From Cytobacillus purgationiresistens (lineage in GTDB: Bacteria; Bacillota; Bacilli; Bacillales; Cytobacillaceae): a DNA stretch of 36,808 nt. The position numbers and the translations under genes are program-made. Shown one piece after another: positions 24,957 to 34,856 of this stretch. The notes beneath the pieces are model-generated. The model made no database searches. It saw nothing but the letters and a program-made list of their open reading frames with translations, and was not told the origin of the DNA. How positions within the stretch are numbered: the stretch's first letter is position 1; each line of letters starts with the position of its first letter. Where the stretch lies: positions 1 through 36,808 of the forward strand of contig NZ_JAUSUB010000043.1 of NCBI RefSeq assembly GCF_030813235.1, in the 5' to 3' direction.

Positions 24957-27900
24957 TTATTCCATCGAGGCTTCCGCTTCTAAAAATGCCTCTTTTAAAC
25001 TTTTCCATTGTGATTCAGAAGGCTTCCAATATCCCCGTTCCGACACCTCTACCAATGTTCCCAGCAAATTGCGATATGCATGCGGATTTGCTTGACGTAT
25101 TTTTTCCTGTAATGCTTTATCTTCTACATACGTATTATGAACATGGGAGAATACCCAATCTTCTACTTTATTCGTTGTTGCAGCCAAGCCGAGCAAATTC
25201 TCTGTATTTTTCGCCATCCGTTGTACGCCATGGTACGGATGTTCAAGCAGACCTTCTATCCATTTTGGATTCGTCAGACGTGTTCTAACTCCCCTGTTAA
25301 TTGCGTGTTTTACATCTTCTGTCTGTGGTGTTTGTTGTGTCGTATCCGTTATGTAAATCTCGACGTGCTCTCCTTTCGCTTTTTCAATCGATTTTGCCAA
25401 TCCACCAAAGAAACTATAATAGTCATCAACATCCGTAATTTCATATTCATGACTTGCCCTTAGCTGTGAAACAATATCTGTTGCTCCCATATGAATATCA
25501 TATAATTCAGGGAAAGCTTCTCCCTTTCTTGATTTACTGTAGATATGCCGTGCATGATGTTTGTACATCTCTCCAAGTTCTTCTTCATCTGTCCAGCTGC
25601 CATCTTCAATCATGTGGTTAATCCCGGTCCCATATTCACCAGCGGCTGGTCCGAATATCCGTGCTGAAGCCAAATCAAATGCTTCTGCTTCGTTATACCC
25701 CTCGGTCAACAGCCGCTCTTTTACCTTTAATGTAAAAGTCTTAAAATGATTATCTTCTTCCTGTTCATCCACACGTACAAGCTTTTCAAATAAATCATTC
25801 AATGTGTCAATGACATTCGGAAATAAATCCCGAAATACCCCTGACATACTAATTACAATATTCATTCGCGGTCTTCCCAGTTCAGAAAGAGGAATAAGTT
25901 CAAAGACTGTATTGGATGCTTCTGAATGCTTCACTGCTTTTGCTCCGACATATTCTAAAATTTGCCCAATGGTCTCCCCCTGTGTTCTTGATGTTTCAAT
26001 ACCCCAGAGCACACAAGCTACGGTATGAGGAATTTCCCCATTCTCTTCCTTAAACTGTGCAATGGTTGCCTTAGCTATCTGTGCACCCCTAGTAATAGCA
26101 GATGGGCTTGGTACAGAACGTGGATTAAATTGATATACATTAGAACCTGTGGGTAAGGATTCTGGATTTCTATATATATCTCCTGCCAATTTTGCTGGAA
26201 GATAACCTCCGTCTAACGCTTTAATAATAGAAGAAAGTTCCTCTGTTTTTCTCACACGCTGATAAATACTTTTCCCATACGCTAAAGTGTCAGCAAACGC
26301 TTCTGCAAGAGCTCTTTCCTGAATATCTGGTAAACGTTTGGATTCTACATACCCTTTTATTAAAGCAACAGCTTCTTTCTCCAATACTGCATCTTCTTGC
26401 AAATCTGGTCTCAACTGCGATACCAGCTGCTTCAGCGTACTGCCTTTATGTTCTTTCCGTAACGTGTATATCGTATGGAGAATGGCATCTTCATGCTTCA
26501 TTCCTTCGCCGATAGTGTGTAAACCATACGGAATTAAAGCATACTGCATCCTTTCCAGTTCCTGCTCTATATCATCCAATTGCTGATAGAAAAAGCCATT
26601 CTTATCTGCTATTTCTTGAATTCCTTTTAAAATCTCTTCACAGCGAGATGGATCAAGCTGTTCAGCTTCTCGATATTCATGGAGTAGACGTTCCAGTTCT
26701 TCATAATCACCATACAGTCCCCCGTCTCTGAACGGTGGTGCTTGGTAACTGCTAATTACAGCATGTGTCCGGCGTTTAGCAAGCATAGCCTCGGAAGGGT
26801 TACCGATATAATAAAAATAAAAATGAGGCAACGATTGCACCAATTGATCAGGGTAGCATTGGGAAGACATACCGTTTTCTTTTCCTGGCAAATATTCTAG
26901 TGTGCCATGCGTGCCAATATGCAGAATAGCGTCTGATTTAAATTCTTTCTCCAGCCAGGTATAAAAAGCTTGATATTGATAGTGCGGTGGAATCGACTGG
27001 TCATGATAATTAGCCGATGAGTCCTGACCTGCTCCATTCCTGCTTGGTTGCAACCCAATGAAAACATTACCATTGATAAATCCAGGGATGAAAAAGTCTT
27101 CCCCATTTGTCATTATTTCTCCGGGATATTCTCCCCAATACTCTTTCATCTGTTTCGAATCCAGATGATCATTCCAATCTTCTTTCGCCTTTTGAATAGG
27201 ATACCGCAACCTTTGATCCAAGTCTTCATCTATACCCCAGCTTGTTTCATTAAATAACTGTTGCTCGCGAAATTGTCTTTCCAATTCTTCCTCACTCATA
27301 CGTTCTACTTGATACCCTTCATCAGCTAATTTACTTAATAAAGCAGAGATAGAACGAAATGTATCTAAAAACGAACCGCCAAACAAATTTCCTTCTCCTG
27401 GTGGATAGTTATACCCTACAAGAGCAAGTCGCTTCATATTGTTTTTTGTTTTACGCAAGTGTAACCAATGCTCAATTCGATTCATAAAATAGTTGACACG
27501 ATTTTCAATAAGAACAAGTTCTTTTTTCTCAAACTGATATGCTTCATTAAAGCCTGTTGATTGAATTGCAGCAATGGGATAGGTTTCAATAGCACCATCT
27601 AACTCTGGTAAAACAACATTGACCATCGCTTCGACAGGAGAAAGCCCTTTTGCTTCTTCCCATTCTGCCAACGAAGTACGTGTCAGAAAGAACGGATGAA
27701 GCATAGGGATATTTAATTTCCCCAGCCAATCTGTCACATCTTCTTTGTCTCCTCCTCTTGGCCCTGCCCCAAGACGAAAACCAATAAAATTCACAAGCAA
27801 CTGTACATCATGTAATACCCCACCAAGTAAGCGCTCCAAATTTTCCAAGTCAATCTTCATAATACTTGTTAAGCCGATAGGAATAACCGTAGCAATTGGT

Positions 27901-28700
27901 CTAAAACGTTCGATAAGTTCTGCAATAATATTTGCGGATTTCATTCTGGCTTGAGAAGCAAGATAGAAAAAAACTATCTTCGGTTTTGACATATCTTGTT
28001 TGGTCTCCAGCAGGAATACATCCGCACTACTGTAGTATTCCCCAGTCCTAGGATCGATAATGCCTGTTTTTTCTACATAGCCGGGAGCTTTTGCTTCTGG
28101 GACATTTGTATCTCCATAAAGCTTGGCTGTAAAATAGATAAGTTCCTGCCAATTCGCAATTCCAGAAGCATGCCAATAGCTTTTTATCTGCTTATAATTT
28201 TCTATCGCTCGCTCCTTTAATTGATACTCTGTCTGGTTTCGTTCTTTTGCTTTATCAGATAGGGAAAGGTCTCCTGATTGCGGATTTACTTGGATATCTT
28301 CCCCTCGTAAGGCGCCAAAACCAATAAGGCTTTCCCACTTCGACCCATTCATCATCAAAGCTATTTGATCACAATCATACATTCTAGCCATCTCTGCCAT
28401 TTTCATGACCACTTTATTTTCAACCCCATGCGGATCATAGATAAATAGATTGGCAGACTGACAGGCATTTTCAAATCGCATCCATTGTTCCGCACTTAAC
28501 GGATTCTCGGTTAAAAATAAAGATAGCTTTAGCTCTGGATAGGATTCTATTACTTTCTCGTGTGCTTTCACTGCATCAGCCAATGTTCCCGATGAAGCAG
28601 TTGCAAAAATAATATGCACGATTTCTTCTCTCCCTTCCTTTTTTAATAAAATTTTATCGCTTTCCCATACATCCTGACACTGAACAGCCAGACCGATCAT
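24957..28700 (-). CDS. cobN: CobN-like cobaltochelatase large subunit
   Basis: A 1247-residue protein of the CobN/ChlH/BchH superfamily, which binds a tetrapyrrole and inserts Co(II) or Mg(II) with the help of an AAA+ pair. Family signatures seen: ILHIGTHGTLEYLPGK, YPDQLVQSLPHFYFYYIGNP, RGGDKEDVTDWL and a late EYGTGINHMIEDGSW. Length is in the CobN range. The start is the ATG at 28700 with AAGGAAAGAG upstream, 1 nt after the VWA-gene stop; the longer open frame overlaps that gene by 50 nt and lacks a ribosome site. It is the last gene of an operon with ABC uptake and ChlI/ChlD genes under Zur boxes. True substrate and metal are unknown; zinc is inferred. Confidence 0.88.
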   Translation of the reverse strand: MIGLAVQCQDVWESDKILLKKEGREEIVHIIFATASSGTLADAVKAHEKVIESYPELKLSLFLTENPLSAEQWMRFENACQSANLFIYDPHGVENKVVMKMAEMARMYDCDQIALMMNGSKWESLIGFGALRGEDIQVNPQSGDLSLSDKAKERNQTEYQLKERAIENYKQIKSYWHASGIANWQELIYFTAKLYGDTNVPEAKAPGYVEKTGIIDPRTGEYYSSADVFLLETKQDMSKPKIVFFYLASQARMKSANIIAELIERFRPIATVIPIGLTSIMKIDLENLERLLGGVLHDVQLLVNFIGFRLGAGPRGGDKEDVTDWLGKLNIPMLHPFFLTRTSLAEWEEAKGLSPVEAMVNVVLPELDGAIETYPIAAIQSTGFNEAYQFEKKELVLIENRVNYFMNRIEHWLHLRKTKNNMKRLALVGYNYPPGEGNLFGGSFLDTFRSISALLSKLADEGYQVERMSEEELERQFREQQLFNETSWGIDEDLDQRLRYPIQKAKEDWNDHLDSKQMKEYWGEYPGEIMTNGEDFFIPGFINGNVFIGLQPSRNGAGQDSSANYHDQSIPPHYQYQAFYTWLEKEFKSDAILHIGTHGTLEYLPGKENGMSSQCYPDQLVQSLPHFYFYYIGNPSEAMLAKRRTHAVISSYQAPPFRDGGLYGDYEELERLLHEYREAEQLDPSRCEEILKGIQEIADKNGFFYQQLDDIEQELERMQYALIPYGLHTIGEGMKHEDAILHTIYTLRKEHKGSTLKQLVSQLRPDLQEDAVLEKEAVALIKGYVESKRLPDIQERALAEAFADTLAYGKSIYQRVRKTEELSSIIKALDGGYLPAKLAGDIYRNPESLPTGSNVYQFNPRSVPSPSAITRGAQIAKATIAQFKEENGEIPHTVACVLWGIETSRTQGETIGQILEYVGAKAVKHSEASNTVFELIPLSELGRPRMNIVISMSGVFRDLFPNVIDTLNDLFEKLVRVDEQEEDNHFKTFTLKVKERLLTEGYNEAEAFDLASARIFGPAAGEYGTGINHMIEDGSWTDEEELGEMYKHHARHIYSKSRKGEAFPELYDIHMGATDIVSQLRASHEYEITDVDDYYSFFGGLAKSIEKAKGEHVEIYITDTTQQTPQTEDVKHAINRGVRTRLTNPKWIEGLLEHPYHGVQRMAKNTENLLGLAATTNKVEDWVFSHVHNTYVEDKALQEKIRQANPHAYRNLLGTLVEVSERGYWKPSESQWKSLKEAFLEAEASME

Positions 28701-28701
28701 T

Positions 28702-30558
28702 TTATCTCTTTCCTTCCAATGGATGAAGCCTGCGTTGCACTGTTTTGGCAATATTTTTATCTGTTAATACATCGAGCGAGATATATTCTCCGTCTAGTGC
28801 AGTAGCAAGTTCCTCCGCCAATCCAAATTGACTTTTTCCTTGCTGGGTATCAATGACGGTCACTGGAAATTGTTTGATTGCAATTTTTCTAGCTATTTGA
28901 TAGGATTCGCTCCTTGCCTGACTCGCTGTACCACCAGGCTTCAACGTTTCATTGGCATTTCCATCCGTCAAAATAACTAGATAAGGAAGAGCTTGTTTGT
29001 GCATACGCTTTTCTTTTTCACATAGATATAACGCTTTTTCCAGCCCAGCTGCCAAAGGGGTTTTTCCACCAGTAGAGATTTCTCCAAGTTTTCGCTTGGC
29101 TTCTGGAAACTTATTCGTAAAAGGCAACACTTCTACTGCTTCCGTCTTGCGGAAGGTAACCATACCAATCCGGTCTCTTTTTTGATATGCCTGCTGGAGT
29201 AATTCGAATATAGCTCCTTTAACAACTCTCATATGTTTTTTTGCTGCAATCGAACTGCTGGCATCCACTAAAAATAAAATCGTAAACCCTTGTTGCTGCT
29301 CCTTTAATTTATAACGAATATCCTCTTTTTCAATCGCCAGTGTCATTCCTTCTTTCGGTACACGAACTTTCCTGTATGGAGTTGCAGCTATCAGCGTATG
29401 ATATAAGGAAATAGATTCCGTCGGTCTACTAACCGCTCGGAGCATTCTACCATTATCTCCAGCATTAGTTCCCTCCCGGTGCTTTCCTTTCGTAGATTGC
29501 GGTTGGATAGTTCTTTTTGGGTAAAGTAAATCTGACTGTACCTTTAAATATGTAATCATCTGATCCACTTCATCTTCAGGGACTTCTGCAATCGCCTCGT
29601 TATTTGGTGATCCTTGTTTTGGCAAGGGCTCACCAGATGCTTCATAATCATAACCACCACCGCTATGATCAATTGGCATTGATTCTCTATTAGTAGCTGA
29701 ATGATTCTCACCCTCTGAATGGTCTTCAGAAGCTTCTCTGTTTGTATGTGACTCGGCACTCTCAGGCAAAGGAGATTCCTGCTGTTCCTCCATTCGATGA
29801 GCCACTGTGTAGCCTGCAGCTTCCTCGATATGTTTTACTTCTATGGATTCATCTGAATCTAAAGCTGCTAATGCACGAGCTGTTTCTATTAAATCTATAT
29901 CAGCTTCCTGATTTCTACACCCTGAACCTATAACAACTTCCACCGCCAACCGCAGCATTTCATCAGAAACTTGAACAGAGGACAATCGCTGTTTAGCTTT
30001 CTCTATTTCTTCTAATGCATATTCACGCTCAGGATTGTCTGCAGTAAATAGAATATTGCTACGTTCTGATACGTCAAAAATAGGCAACAGCTGGACGCAC
30101 AGCTTAGCATGCTTTAACAACGATTTGTCTTCGTTCTCCTGATCAAGACAATAAAACCATTGCGCACGAAGAGGAGTATTGGAGAAATCGGAGTTCTGAT
30201 CAACGTGAACCTGCTTATTTTTAAGCATTTGAACAAGCAAACGTTGCTTACTTTCTGACATGAGGGCAAATTGATCTGTAATAACTATCTTTGCTTGATA
30301 AAGAAGGCTGTGATTGCCAGGGTTATTCTCAAGTTGTGAAAACAGGGCGATTTCTTTTTCTCCCAAAAGTTTTTCTGTAGTGACATGGGTAGGAACAAAA
30401 ACAGTATCCTTTTTCGGAAAATAAGAAACAATAGCTTCCAGTAAAGTAGTTTTCCCTGTTCCTCCAGCTCCAATAATACATACCCGGTCCAGATATGGAT
30501 TGACTAGGGTTGCTGCAATCCCACGTTTTGCTTTCATTTGACCAACTAAGCGTTTCAT
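28702..30558 (-). CDS. ChlD/BchD-like chelatase subunit with VWA domain
   Basis: A 618-residue partner ATPase of the chelatase complex. The N-terminal AAA+-like domain has GAGGTGKTT (about 32-40). A Glu/Ser/His-rich linker (about 255-345) leads to a C-terminal VWA domain (about 420-610) whose metal (MIDAS) motif reads [12 protein letters not shown], followed by [11 protein letters not shown] and [10 protein letters not shown]. This matches ChlD, which bridges ChlI and the CobN/ChlH-type subunit. It overlaps the ChlI-like gene by ATGA and is followed by cobN after 1 nt. Complex formation is inferred from order and family. Confidence 0.85.
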   Translation of the reverse strand: MKRLVGQMKAKRGIAATLVNPYLDRVCIIGAGGTGKTTLLEAIVSYFPKKDTVFVPTHVTTEKLLGEKEIALFSQLENNPGNHSLLYQAKIVITDQFALMSESKQRLLVQMLKNKQVHVDQNSDFSNTPLRAQWFYCLDQENEDKSLLKHAKLCVQLLPIFDVSERSNILFTADNPEREYALEEIEKAKQRLSSVQVSDEMLRLAVEVVIGSGCRNQEADIDLIETARALAALDSDESIEVKHIEEAAGYTVAHRMEEQQESPLPESAESHTNREASEDHSEGENHSATNRESMPIDHSGGGYDYEASGEPLPKQGSPNNEAIAEVPEDEVDQMITYLKVQSDLLYPKRTIQPQSTKGKHREGTNAGDNGRMLRAVSRPTESISLYHTLIAATPYRKVRVPKEGMTLAIEKEDIRYKLKEQQQGFTILFLVDASSSIAAKKHMRVVKGAIFELLQQAYQKRDRIGMVTFRKTEAVEVLPFTNKFPEAKRKLGEISTGGKTPLAAGLEKALYLCEKEKRMHKQALPYLVILTDGNANETLKPGGTASQARSESYQIARKIAIKQFPVTVIDTQQGKSQFGLAEELATALDGEYISLDVLTDKNIAKTVQRRLHPLEGKR

Positions 30559-31469
30559 TTATTATCGACAACCTTATACCTTAATAGCTCAACCAATTCC
30601 TCATACGAAGATTTTTCCTTCATCGGATCCTGCAATAATCGATGTGGCAGGGAAAGTTCTGCCGCTTCATAAATATCTTCCAGTTGTACCACCGCGCGCT
30701 GCTTCCATGCTGCTAATGTCTGAGCAGCAGTAATTACTGTTATATCAGCCCGATGGCTTTCAATACCAAGTTCAATGGATAACTCGGCTACAGTACCTAT
30801 CAAAGCATCATCTATCTCTACGGTTGGCAAAAGCTTCTGTGCCCACTGTATCTGCTCCTTCAATTTCCGTTGGTCTTGTTCATACCTTTTCTCAAACGCT
30901 TCCTGATTACGCTCAAAATGTAAGCGACGCCGGATAACTTCCATACGCTCTTCTACTTTTTTCTCACTTTCTATATTCACACATAAACCAAAACGATCCA
31001 GCAACTGTGGGCGAAGCATACCTTCTTCAGGGTTCATCGTTCCCACTAATACAAATCGTGACGAATGCTCATAAGATACTCCTTCTCTTTCAATACGATT
31101 AACTCCCATTGCTGCAGTATCTAGAAGAATGTCAACCAAGTGATCTTCTAAGAGATTCACCTCATCTACATACAGAATATTTCCATCTGCTTTTGCTAAT
31201 ATCCCTGGCTCTAGCTTTTTTTCCCCAGTTTTTAGAATACGCTCCATATCCAATGTTCCTACAACACGATCTTCCGTGGCGCTAACTGGAAGATTAACTA
31301 CAGATATATCAGGAAGCACATCTGCCAGTGCTCTTACAGCCGTTGACTTCGCTGTTCCTTTCTCCCCTTGAATCAACACACCTCCAATTTTAGGATTGAT
31401 TCCATTTATAATTAGCGCTTTCTTCATTTTTTCTTGTCCTACAATTGCTGTAAAAGGATAATTTTTCAC
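30555..31469 (-). CDS. ChlI/BchI-like AAA+ chelatase ATPase
   Basis: A 304-residue AAA+ motor of the Mg/Co-chelatase type. Motifs in order: [14 protein letters not shown], Walker [10 protein letters not shown], the chelatase insert [15 protein letters not shown], Walker [12 protein letters not shown], sensor GTMNPEEG and the arginine finger [10 protein letters not shown]. It hydrolyses ATP to drive metal insertion by the CobN-like subunit. The start is a GTG at 31469 that overlaps the preceding ATPase stop in GTGA; the end overlaps the ChlD gene by 4 nt. Such tight coupling suggests a fixed stoichiometry. Confidence 0.88.
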   Translation of the reverse strand: MKNYPFTAIVGQEKMKKALIINGINPKIGGVLIQGEKGTAKSTAVRALADVLPDISVVNLPVSATEDRVVGTLDMERILKTGEKKLEPGILAKADGNILYVDEVNLLEDHLVDILLDTAAMGVNRIEREGVSYEHSSRFVLVGTMNPEEGMLRPQLLDRFGLCVNIESEKKVEERMEVIRRRLHFERNQEAFEKRYEQDQRKLKEQIQWAQKLLPTVEIDDALIGTVAELSIELGIESHRADITVITAAQTLAAWKQRAVVQLEDIYEAAELSLPHRLLQDPMKEKSSYEELVELLRYKVVDNK

Positions 31470-32293
31470 ACACTTGCCCTTCTTTCTTTAAAAAATGACT
31501 GGTTATCATTAAAGTTTATCAATGGTTTCATTACAATACGTAATATACCGTCCCGCTCATCTTCATAAATATCCGATTGTACATGAAAGACTTCTTTAAA
31601 CATTTTCTGGTTCATTATCTCTTTCGGAGTCCCTTGTCCATAGATTCGCCCTTCCTTAACTACAATTACTTCATCAGAATAAGAAGCTGCGTGGTTAAGA
31701 TCATGTAGAACCATGACAACTGTTACATCCATTGTCTTTTTCAACCTAGATACTATTTCCAGCACATCTAATTGATGAGAGATATCTAAGTACGTCGTCG
31801 GCTCATCCAAAAAGAATACTTTTGGCTGCTGAGCCAAACAAAGAGCTATCCATGCTCTTTGCCTTTCTCCACCAGACAAATTGGAAACATTCCGCTTTCT
31901 AAGTGCATTTAATTTAGTGAGATCGATTGCTTCATCAATAATTTCCTGATCCTTTTCGTCCAGTCTTTGAAGCAGCGATTTATGTGGCGTCCGTCCATAT
32001 GAAACCAGTTGCTCTACTGTTAAGTCCATCGGATCATTCACTTGAGCAAGTAAAGCCAGCTCCTGTGCTACTTTTTTTGGAGACAGCTGATAAAGATTCT
32101 TTTCCTTCCAATATACATCACCTTTAGTAGGCTTTACCTGTCGAGATAATGCATGCAGTAATGTACTTTTTCCCGAGCCATTCGGACCAATGATGCTGTA
32201 AATTCGACCTTCATTTAATTTCAAATCAATTTTTTTCAGTACCTGTTTATTAGAATAGGATTGAGAAATAGATGTTGCCTGTAAAACAGTCAT
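31466..32293 (-). CDS. ABC transporter ATPase, FecE/FepC-like
   Basis: Cytoplasmic ATPase of a metal-chelate or cobamide-type importer, 275 residues. Motifs: Walker [10 protein letters not shown], signature [11 protein letters not shown], Walker [17 protein letters not shown] and H-loop VLHDLNHA. The TYLDISHQ D-loop is typical of iron-siderophore and vitamin B12 importers. It overlaps the permease by ATGA and the ChlI-like gene by GTGA, so ABC uptake and chelatase are translated from one message. Confidence 0.9.
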   Translation of the reverse strand: MTVLQATSISQSYSNKQVLKKIDLKLNEGRIYSIIGPNGSGKSTLLHALSRQVKPTKGDVYWKEKNLYQLSPKKVAQELALLAQVNDPMDLTVEQLVSYGRTPHKSLLQRLDEKDQEIIDEAIDLTKLNALRKRNVSNLSGGERQRAWIALCLAQQPKVFFLDEPTTYLDISHQLDVLEIVSRLKKTMDVTVVMVLHDLNHAASYSDEVIVVKEGRIYGQGTPKEIMNQKMFKEVFHVQSDIYEDERDGILRIVMKPLINFNDNQSFFKERRASV

Positions 32294-33294
32294 ATCATTT
32301 TCCTCCTTAGTAAATACAAAAAGAATGGCGCTCCCAATGCGCCCATAATTACACCAACTGGTATTTCAATAGGAGCAAAAACAATACGCCCTACTGTATC
32401 TGAAGCAGTTAAAATCGCTGCCCCCAAAAAGATCGAAGCTGGTAGAAGCACCCGGTAGTCATTTCCAACAATTAACCTTGCCGTATGAGGTACAATTAAT
32501 CCGACAAATCCAAGTAAGCCGACAACACTAACTGCACTGGCAGCTAACAACGTAGCCACTGCTGTCATAGAAAAACGAATCCACTCTACCCGCGCTCCAA
32601 GACTTTTAGCTGTCCGATCACCAAGCATAAGCAAATTCATTTTTCGAATACCAATGATAGCAAGAATAATACCAATAATGGAGTATGGCAAAATGATTTC
32701 CACCTGAGGCCAGCTTCTTGCACTTAAACCACCTACCATAAAATCTATCGTTCCCTGGACTCTATCACTATAAAAAACCATCAAGGCTGAAATACCAGAT
32801 CCTAAAAATGCAGAAATTGCTACACCAGCCAAAATTATTCTGGTTGGTGCAATCCCTTTTTCCCATGCTAAAGCGTATACCGTAAATGCCACGATAGTTG
32901 CACCAATAAAGGCAACTGGTGTCAGTAAATGAGGTAAGTGTGGGTAAAGTATTAATACAATCATCCCTGCTAAACCAGCTCCACTGGACACACCAATAAT
33001 ATAAGGGTCAGCCAGCGGGTTTTTCATAATCCCTTGCAGTAATACACCAGCTACTGCTAAATTAGCTCCAACTAAAACAGCAACAAATGTACGTGGAACT
33101 CTGATATTCCAGATAATATTTTGAAAATCACTCTGAATACCTCCAGTAAAAGTTGCCAAAATATCGCTTAAAGGAATATTAACGGAACCAAATCTAATAC
33201 TAAGAAGCATTGAAAGGATAAGTAAAATTGCAAAAAACACAATGATAAAACCTTTCCACCCTCTTCTATCTCTTAGTGCTTGCTTCTTACTCAT
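32290..33294 (-). CDS. FecCD-family ABC permease
   Basis: Membrane channel of the importer, 334 residues with about ten hydrophobic helices, the usual number for BtuC/FecCD. Typical stretches: IWNIRVPRTFVAVLVGANLA, VLLQGIMKNPLADPYIIGVS, GLIVPHTARLIVG near the coupling region and PIEIPVGVIMGALGAPFFLY at the end. I start it at the ATG at 33294, which overlaps the binding-protein stop by 8 nt (ATGAGTAA); a TTG eight codons earlier is also in frame. One gene serves as homodimeric permease, as in BtuC. The same family carries siderophores, heme and cobamides. Confidence 0.9.
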   Translation of the reverse strand: MSKKQALRDRRGWKGFIIVFFAILLILSMLLSIRFGSVNIPLSDILATFTGGIQSDFQNIIWNIRVPRTFVAVLVGANLAVAGVLLQGIMKNPLADPYIIGVSSGAGLAGMIVLILYPHLPHLLTPVAFIGATIVAFTVYALAWEKGIAPTRIILAGVAISAFLGSGISALMVFYSDRVQGTIDFMVGGLSARSWPQVEIILPYSIIGIILAIIGIRKMNLLMLGDRTAKSLGARVEWIRFSMTAVATLLAASAVSVVGLLGFVGLIVPHTARLIVGNDYRVLLPASIFLGAAILTASDTVGRIVFAPIEIPVGVIMGALGAPFFLYLLRRKMI

Positions 33295-34321
33295 TTCCAA
33301 ACACGTCTGGGTACACAATTTCTGCCATATGCTTCATCGTATCAGCATAATCAAAACCTGGATTAGATAAATACATTGCAGAAGGAATTATATGAACATT
33401 TCCCTCTTGAACAGCTTTTAAGGAATTCCAAGCAGGATTTCCTTCCAACTCCTCTGCAATTTTTTCCTGCCCTGCTTCTACACTTCCATGTATCGTTATT
33501 AGGATATAATCAGGCTGCTGTTCAGCGATTGTTTCTAAACTGTATGGTGCTGAAGTTTGCGAATCTGGACTAGCTTCCATATTCTTCCCAATATTATTTA
33601 CACGAAGTAAATCTCCAATTTCTATCGCAGTCGTATTAGCTCTTTGTACAGAAACACTTCCTGATGAAACATTTAAAATCACTACAGATGGTTCTTGATC
33701 ACTCGGTAGCTGATCCTGCACTTCCTTCATCTCTGCTTCTGTTTCTTGCAGCTTCTCGGCAGCAAGCTCTTCCTTACCTAATACTTCTCCCATCAATGTC
33801 GCCATCTCCTTAACATCATCAAAAGAACGCATCGATAACAAAGCTAAAGGTATATTACTACTTTCTAAAATTCCTTCTAAATCTGCATGCCAGCTTGATG
33901 ATCCAATGACGAGGTCTGGTGAAAGAGCTAATAATTCCTCTGTATTTATTTGACTCACCGTTCCCAATTCAGGTACATCTTCCGCTTCTTCAGGAATTGG
34001 TACACTAGTTGTTGTCATTCTTCCAACTGCCTCCCCGTCTAAATCATAAATGAGCTTTAAAAACTCCGAAGCTATAACTACAATTCGTTCTGGTTGACCA
34101 TCAAGCACTACTTCTCTGTCCATATTATCTGTAAAAGATATTTCTTCTGTATGATTTGTATCATTATTTGTCACATTATTACTTGTATCTTCTTGCCTCT
34201 CCTCTGCAGCATTGTCTGTTGAAGGAGTTTCTTCACCTTGTTGGCATGCTGCAATAAAGATAATTGTAAAAATTGTGATGATGATTCCTGTCCATTTCTT
34301 TGTAAGTAATAAATTATTCAA
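33287..34321 (-). CDS. FecB/BtuF-like metal-chelate binding lipoprotein
   Basis: Extracytoplasmic receptor for the FecCD-type importer. Lipoprotein signal (1-26) with lipobox IAAC, then a Glu/Asn/Thr-rich linker and a PBP2-type chelate-binding domain: RIVVIASEFLKLIYDL, LGTVSQINTEELLALSPDLV, YSLETIAEQQPDYILITIHG. I choose the TTG at 34321 with AAAGGTGG 7 nt upstream; it gives 344 residues and places the basic and hydrophobic signal at the N-terminus. The linker contains few His, unlike ZnuA, so the ligand is probably a complexed metal rather than a free ion. First gene of the Zur-box operon. Confidence 0.88.
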   Translation of the reverse strand: MNNLLLTKKWTGIIITIFTIIFIAACQQGEETPSTDNAAEERQEDTSNNVTNNDTNHTEEISFTDNMDREVVLDGQPERIVVIASEFLKLIYDLDGEAVGRMTTTSVPIPEEAEDVPELGTVSQINTEELLALSPDLVIGSSSWHADLEGILESSNIPLALLSMRSFDDVKEMATLMGEVLGKEELAAEKLQETEAEMKEVQDQLPSDQEPSVVILNVSSGSVSVQRANTTAIEIGDLLRVNNIGKNMEASPDSQTSAPYSLETIAEQQPDYILITIHGSVEAGQEKIAEELEGNPAWNSLKAVQEGNVHIIPSAMYLSNPGFDYADTMKHMAEIVYPDVFGNE

Positions 34322-34374
34322 AACTGTTCCACCTTTCGCCTTAAGTAGTATACTTTTCAAAATCACTTTCCATT

Positions 34375-34389
34375 TCGTAATGATTACGA
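34375..34389. promoter_or_regulatory. Zur box B
   Basis: TCGTAATGATTACGA is a perfect 15-nt match to the Bacillus Zur consensus. It lies 53 nt upstream of the lipoprotein start. Read on the minus strand, a T-run, AGTT and TATTAAA lead straight into it, the same module as at Zur box A, so a second promoter may lie here. Confidence 0.9.
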
Positions 34390-34471
34390 TTTAATAACTA
34401 AAAAAATTTTCTGTTTCTATTTATGTAATTTTTCTGTCGTTAGCTCCTCCTCCTATTTTTAAAAGCATAAA

Positions 34472-34486
34472 TCGTAATGATTACGA
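34472..34486. promoter_or_regulatory. Zur box C
   Basis: A second perfect TCGTAATGATTACGA, inside a longer imperfect palindrome that begins GCATAA and ends TTATGC. It begins 9 nt past the -10 of the promoter at 34496-34524, so bound Zur would cover the start point. The interval 34322-34626 has no gene; besides operators it holds an orphan AGGAGGAGG (34446-34454, minus strand) with no start codon at a usable distance. Confidence 0.9.
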
Positions 34487-34495
34487 ATTATGCTC

Positions 34496-34524
34496 ATTAT
34501 AAATGACTATAGCCAAAATGTAAA
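34496..34524 (-). promoter_or_regulatory. Sigma-A promoter of the ABC-chelatase operon
   Basis: On the minus strand TTTACA (34519-34524) and TATAAT (34496-34501) are exactly 17 nt apart. Zur box D abuts the -35 and Zur box C the start region, so the promoter is framed by operators. Confidence 0.8.
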
Positions 34525-34539
34525 TAGGAATCATTACGA
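34525..34539. promoter_or_regulatory. Degenerate Zur box D
   Basis: TAGGAATCATTACGA matches the Zur consensus at 12 of the 14 defined positions; one half is perfect. It lies immediately upstream of the -35 element. Confidence 0.6.
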
Positions 34540-34626
34540 TTTATATAAAATGTTGTTGCCTTCAGTTAACTCTATTAAATAGTTTTGTAATCATAAGCAA
34601 TGGCATTGCAAACTTTTTAGGCAGTG

Positions 34627-34788
34627 CTATTTCTTTTGTGTTAATTTCATATATTCATTAATTAACCTGTCCAATTTTTGGCTGATTTGAATAGTTAAAG
34701 GATGATTCAGACCATTTTCATTCCCAATTTGAATCAGCCTTCTTTTTAAGAAGATAATCTCTTCGCATAATTCCTTCCTGGACTTCAA
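34627..34788 (-). CDS. Spo0E-like aspartyl-phosphate phosphatase
   Basis: A 53-residue protein with the Spo0E-family helical hairpin: LCEEIIFLKRRLIQIGNENG forms the first helix and loop, and the second helix carries ISQKLDRLINEYMK, containing the SQxLDxLI signature. Members remove phosphate from Spo0A-P and delay sporulation. The start is a TTG at 34788, 9 nt after AGGAG. It is transcribed toward the Zur-controlled operon and follows a 76-residue gene by 68 nt. On a mobile element such a protein could hold back host sporulation (inference). Confidence 0.8.
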   Translation of the reverse strand: MKSRKELCEEIIFLKRRLIQIGNENGLNHPLTIQISQKLDRLINEYMKLTQKK

Positions 34789-34856
34789 ATTTTTAAACTC
34801 CTATTCCTGTGTTTTGTACCACATGTATTTTAAAATTATAGATTCAAGTTATATAT

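Noticed and set aside
24877..28220. Many plus-strand frames over the cobN region
   Set aside because: They are antisense shadows of a long conserved gene and lack ribosome sites.
34375..34539. Fur boxes rather than Zur boxes
   Set aside because: The half-site is TCGTAAT, the Bacillus Zur form, not the TGATAAT of Fur; both 15-nt copies match Zur perfectly.
34322..34626. Cobalamin riboswitch before the CobN operon
   Set aside because: I see none of the conserved B12-box pattern; the leader is short, AT-rich and filled with Zur-type palindromes.
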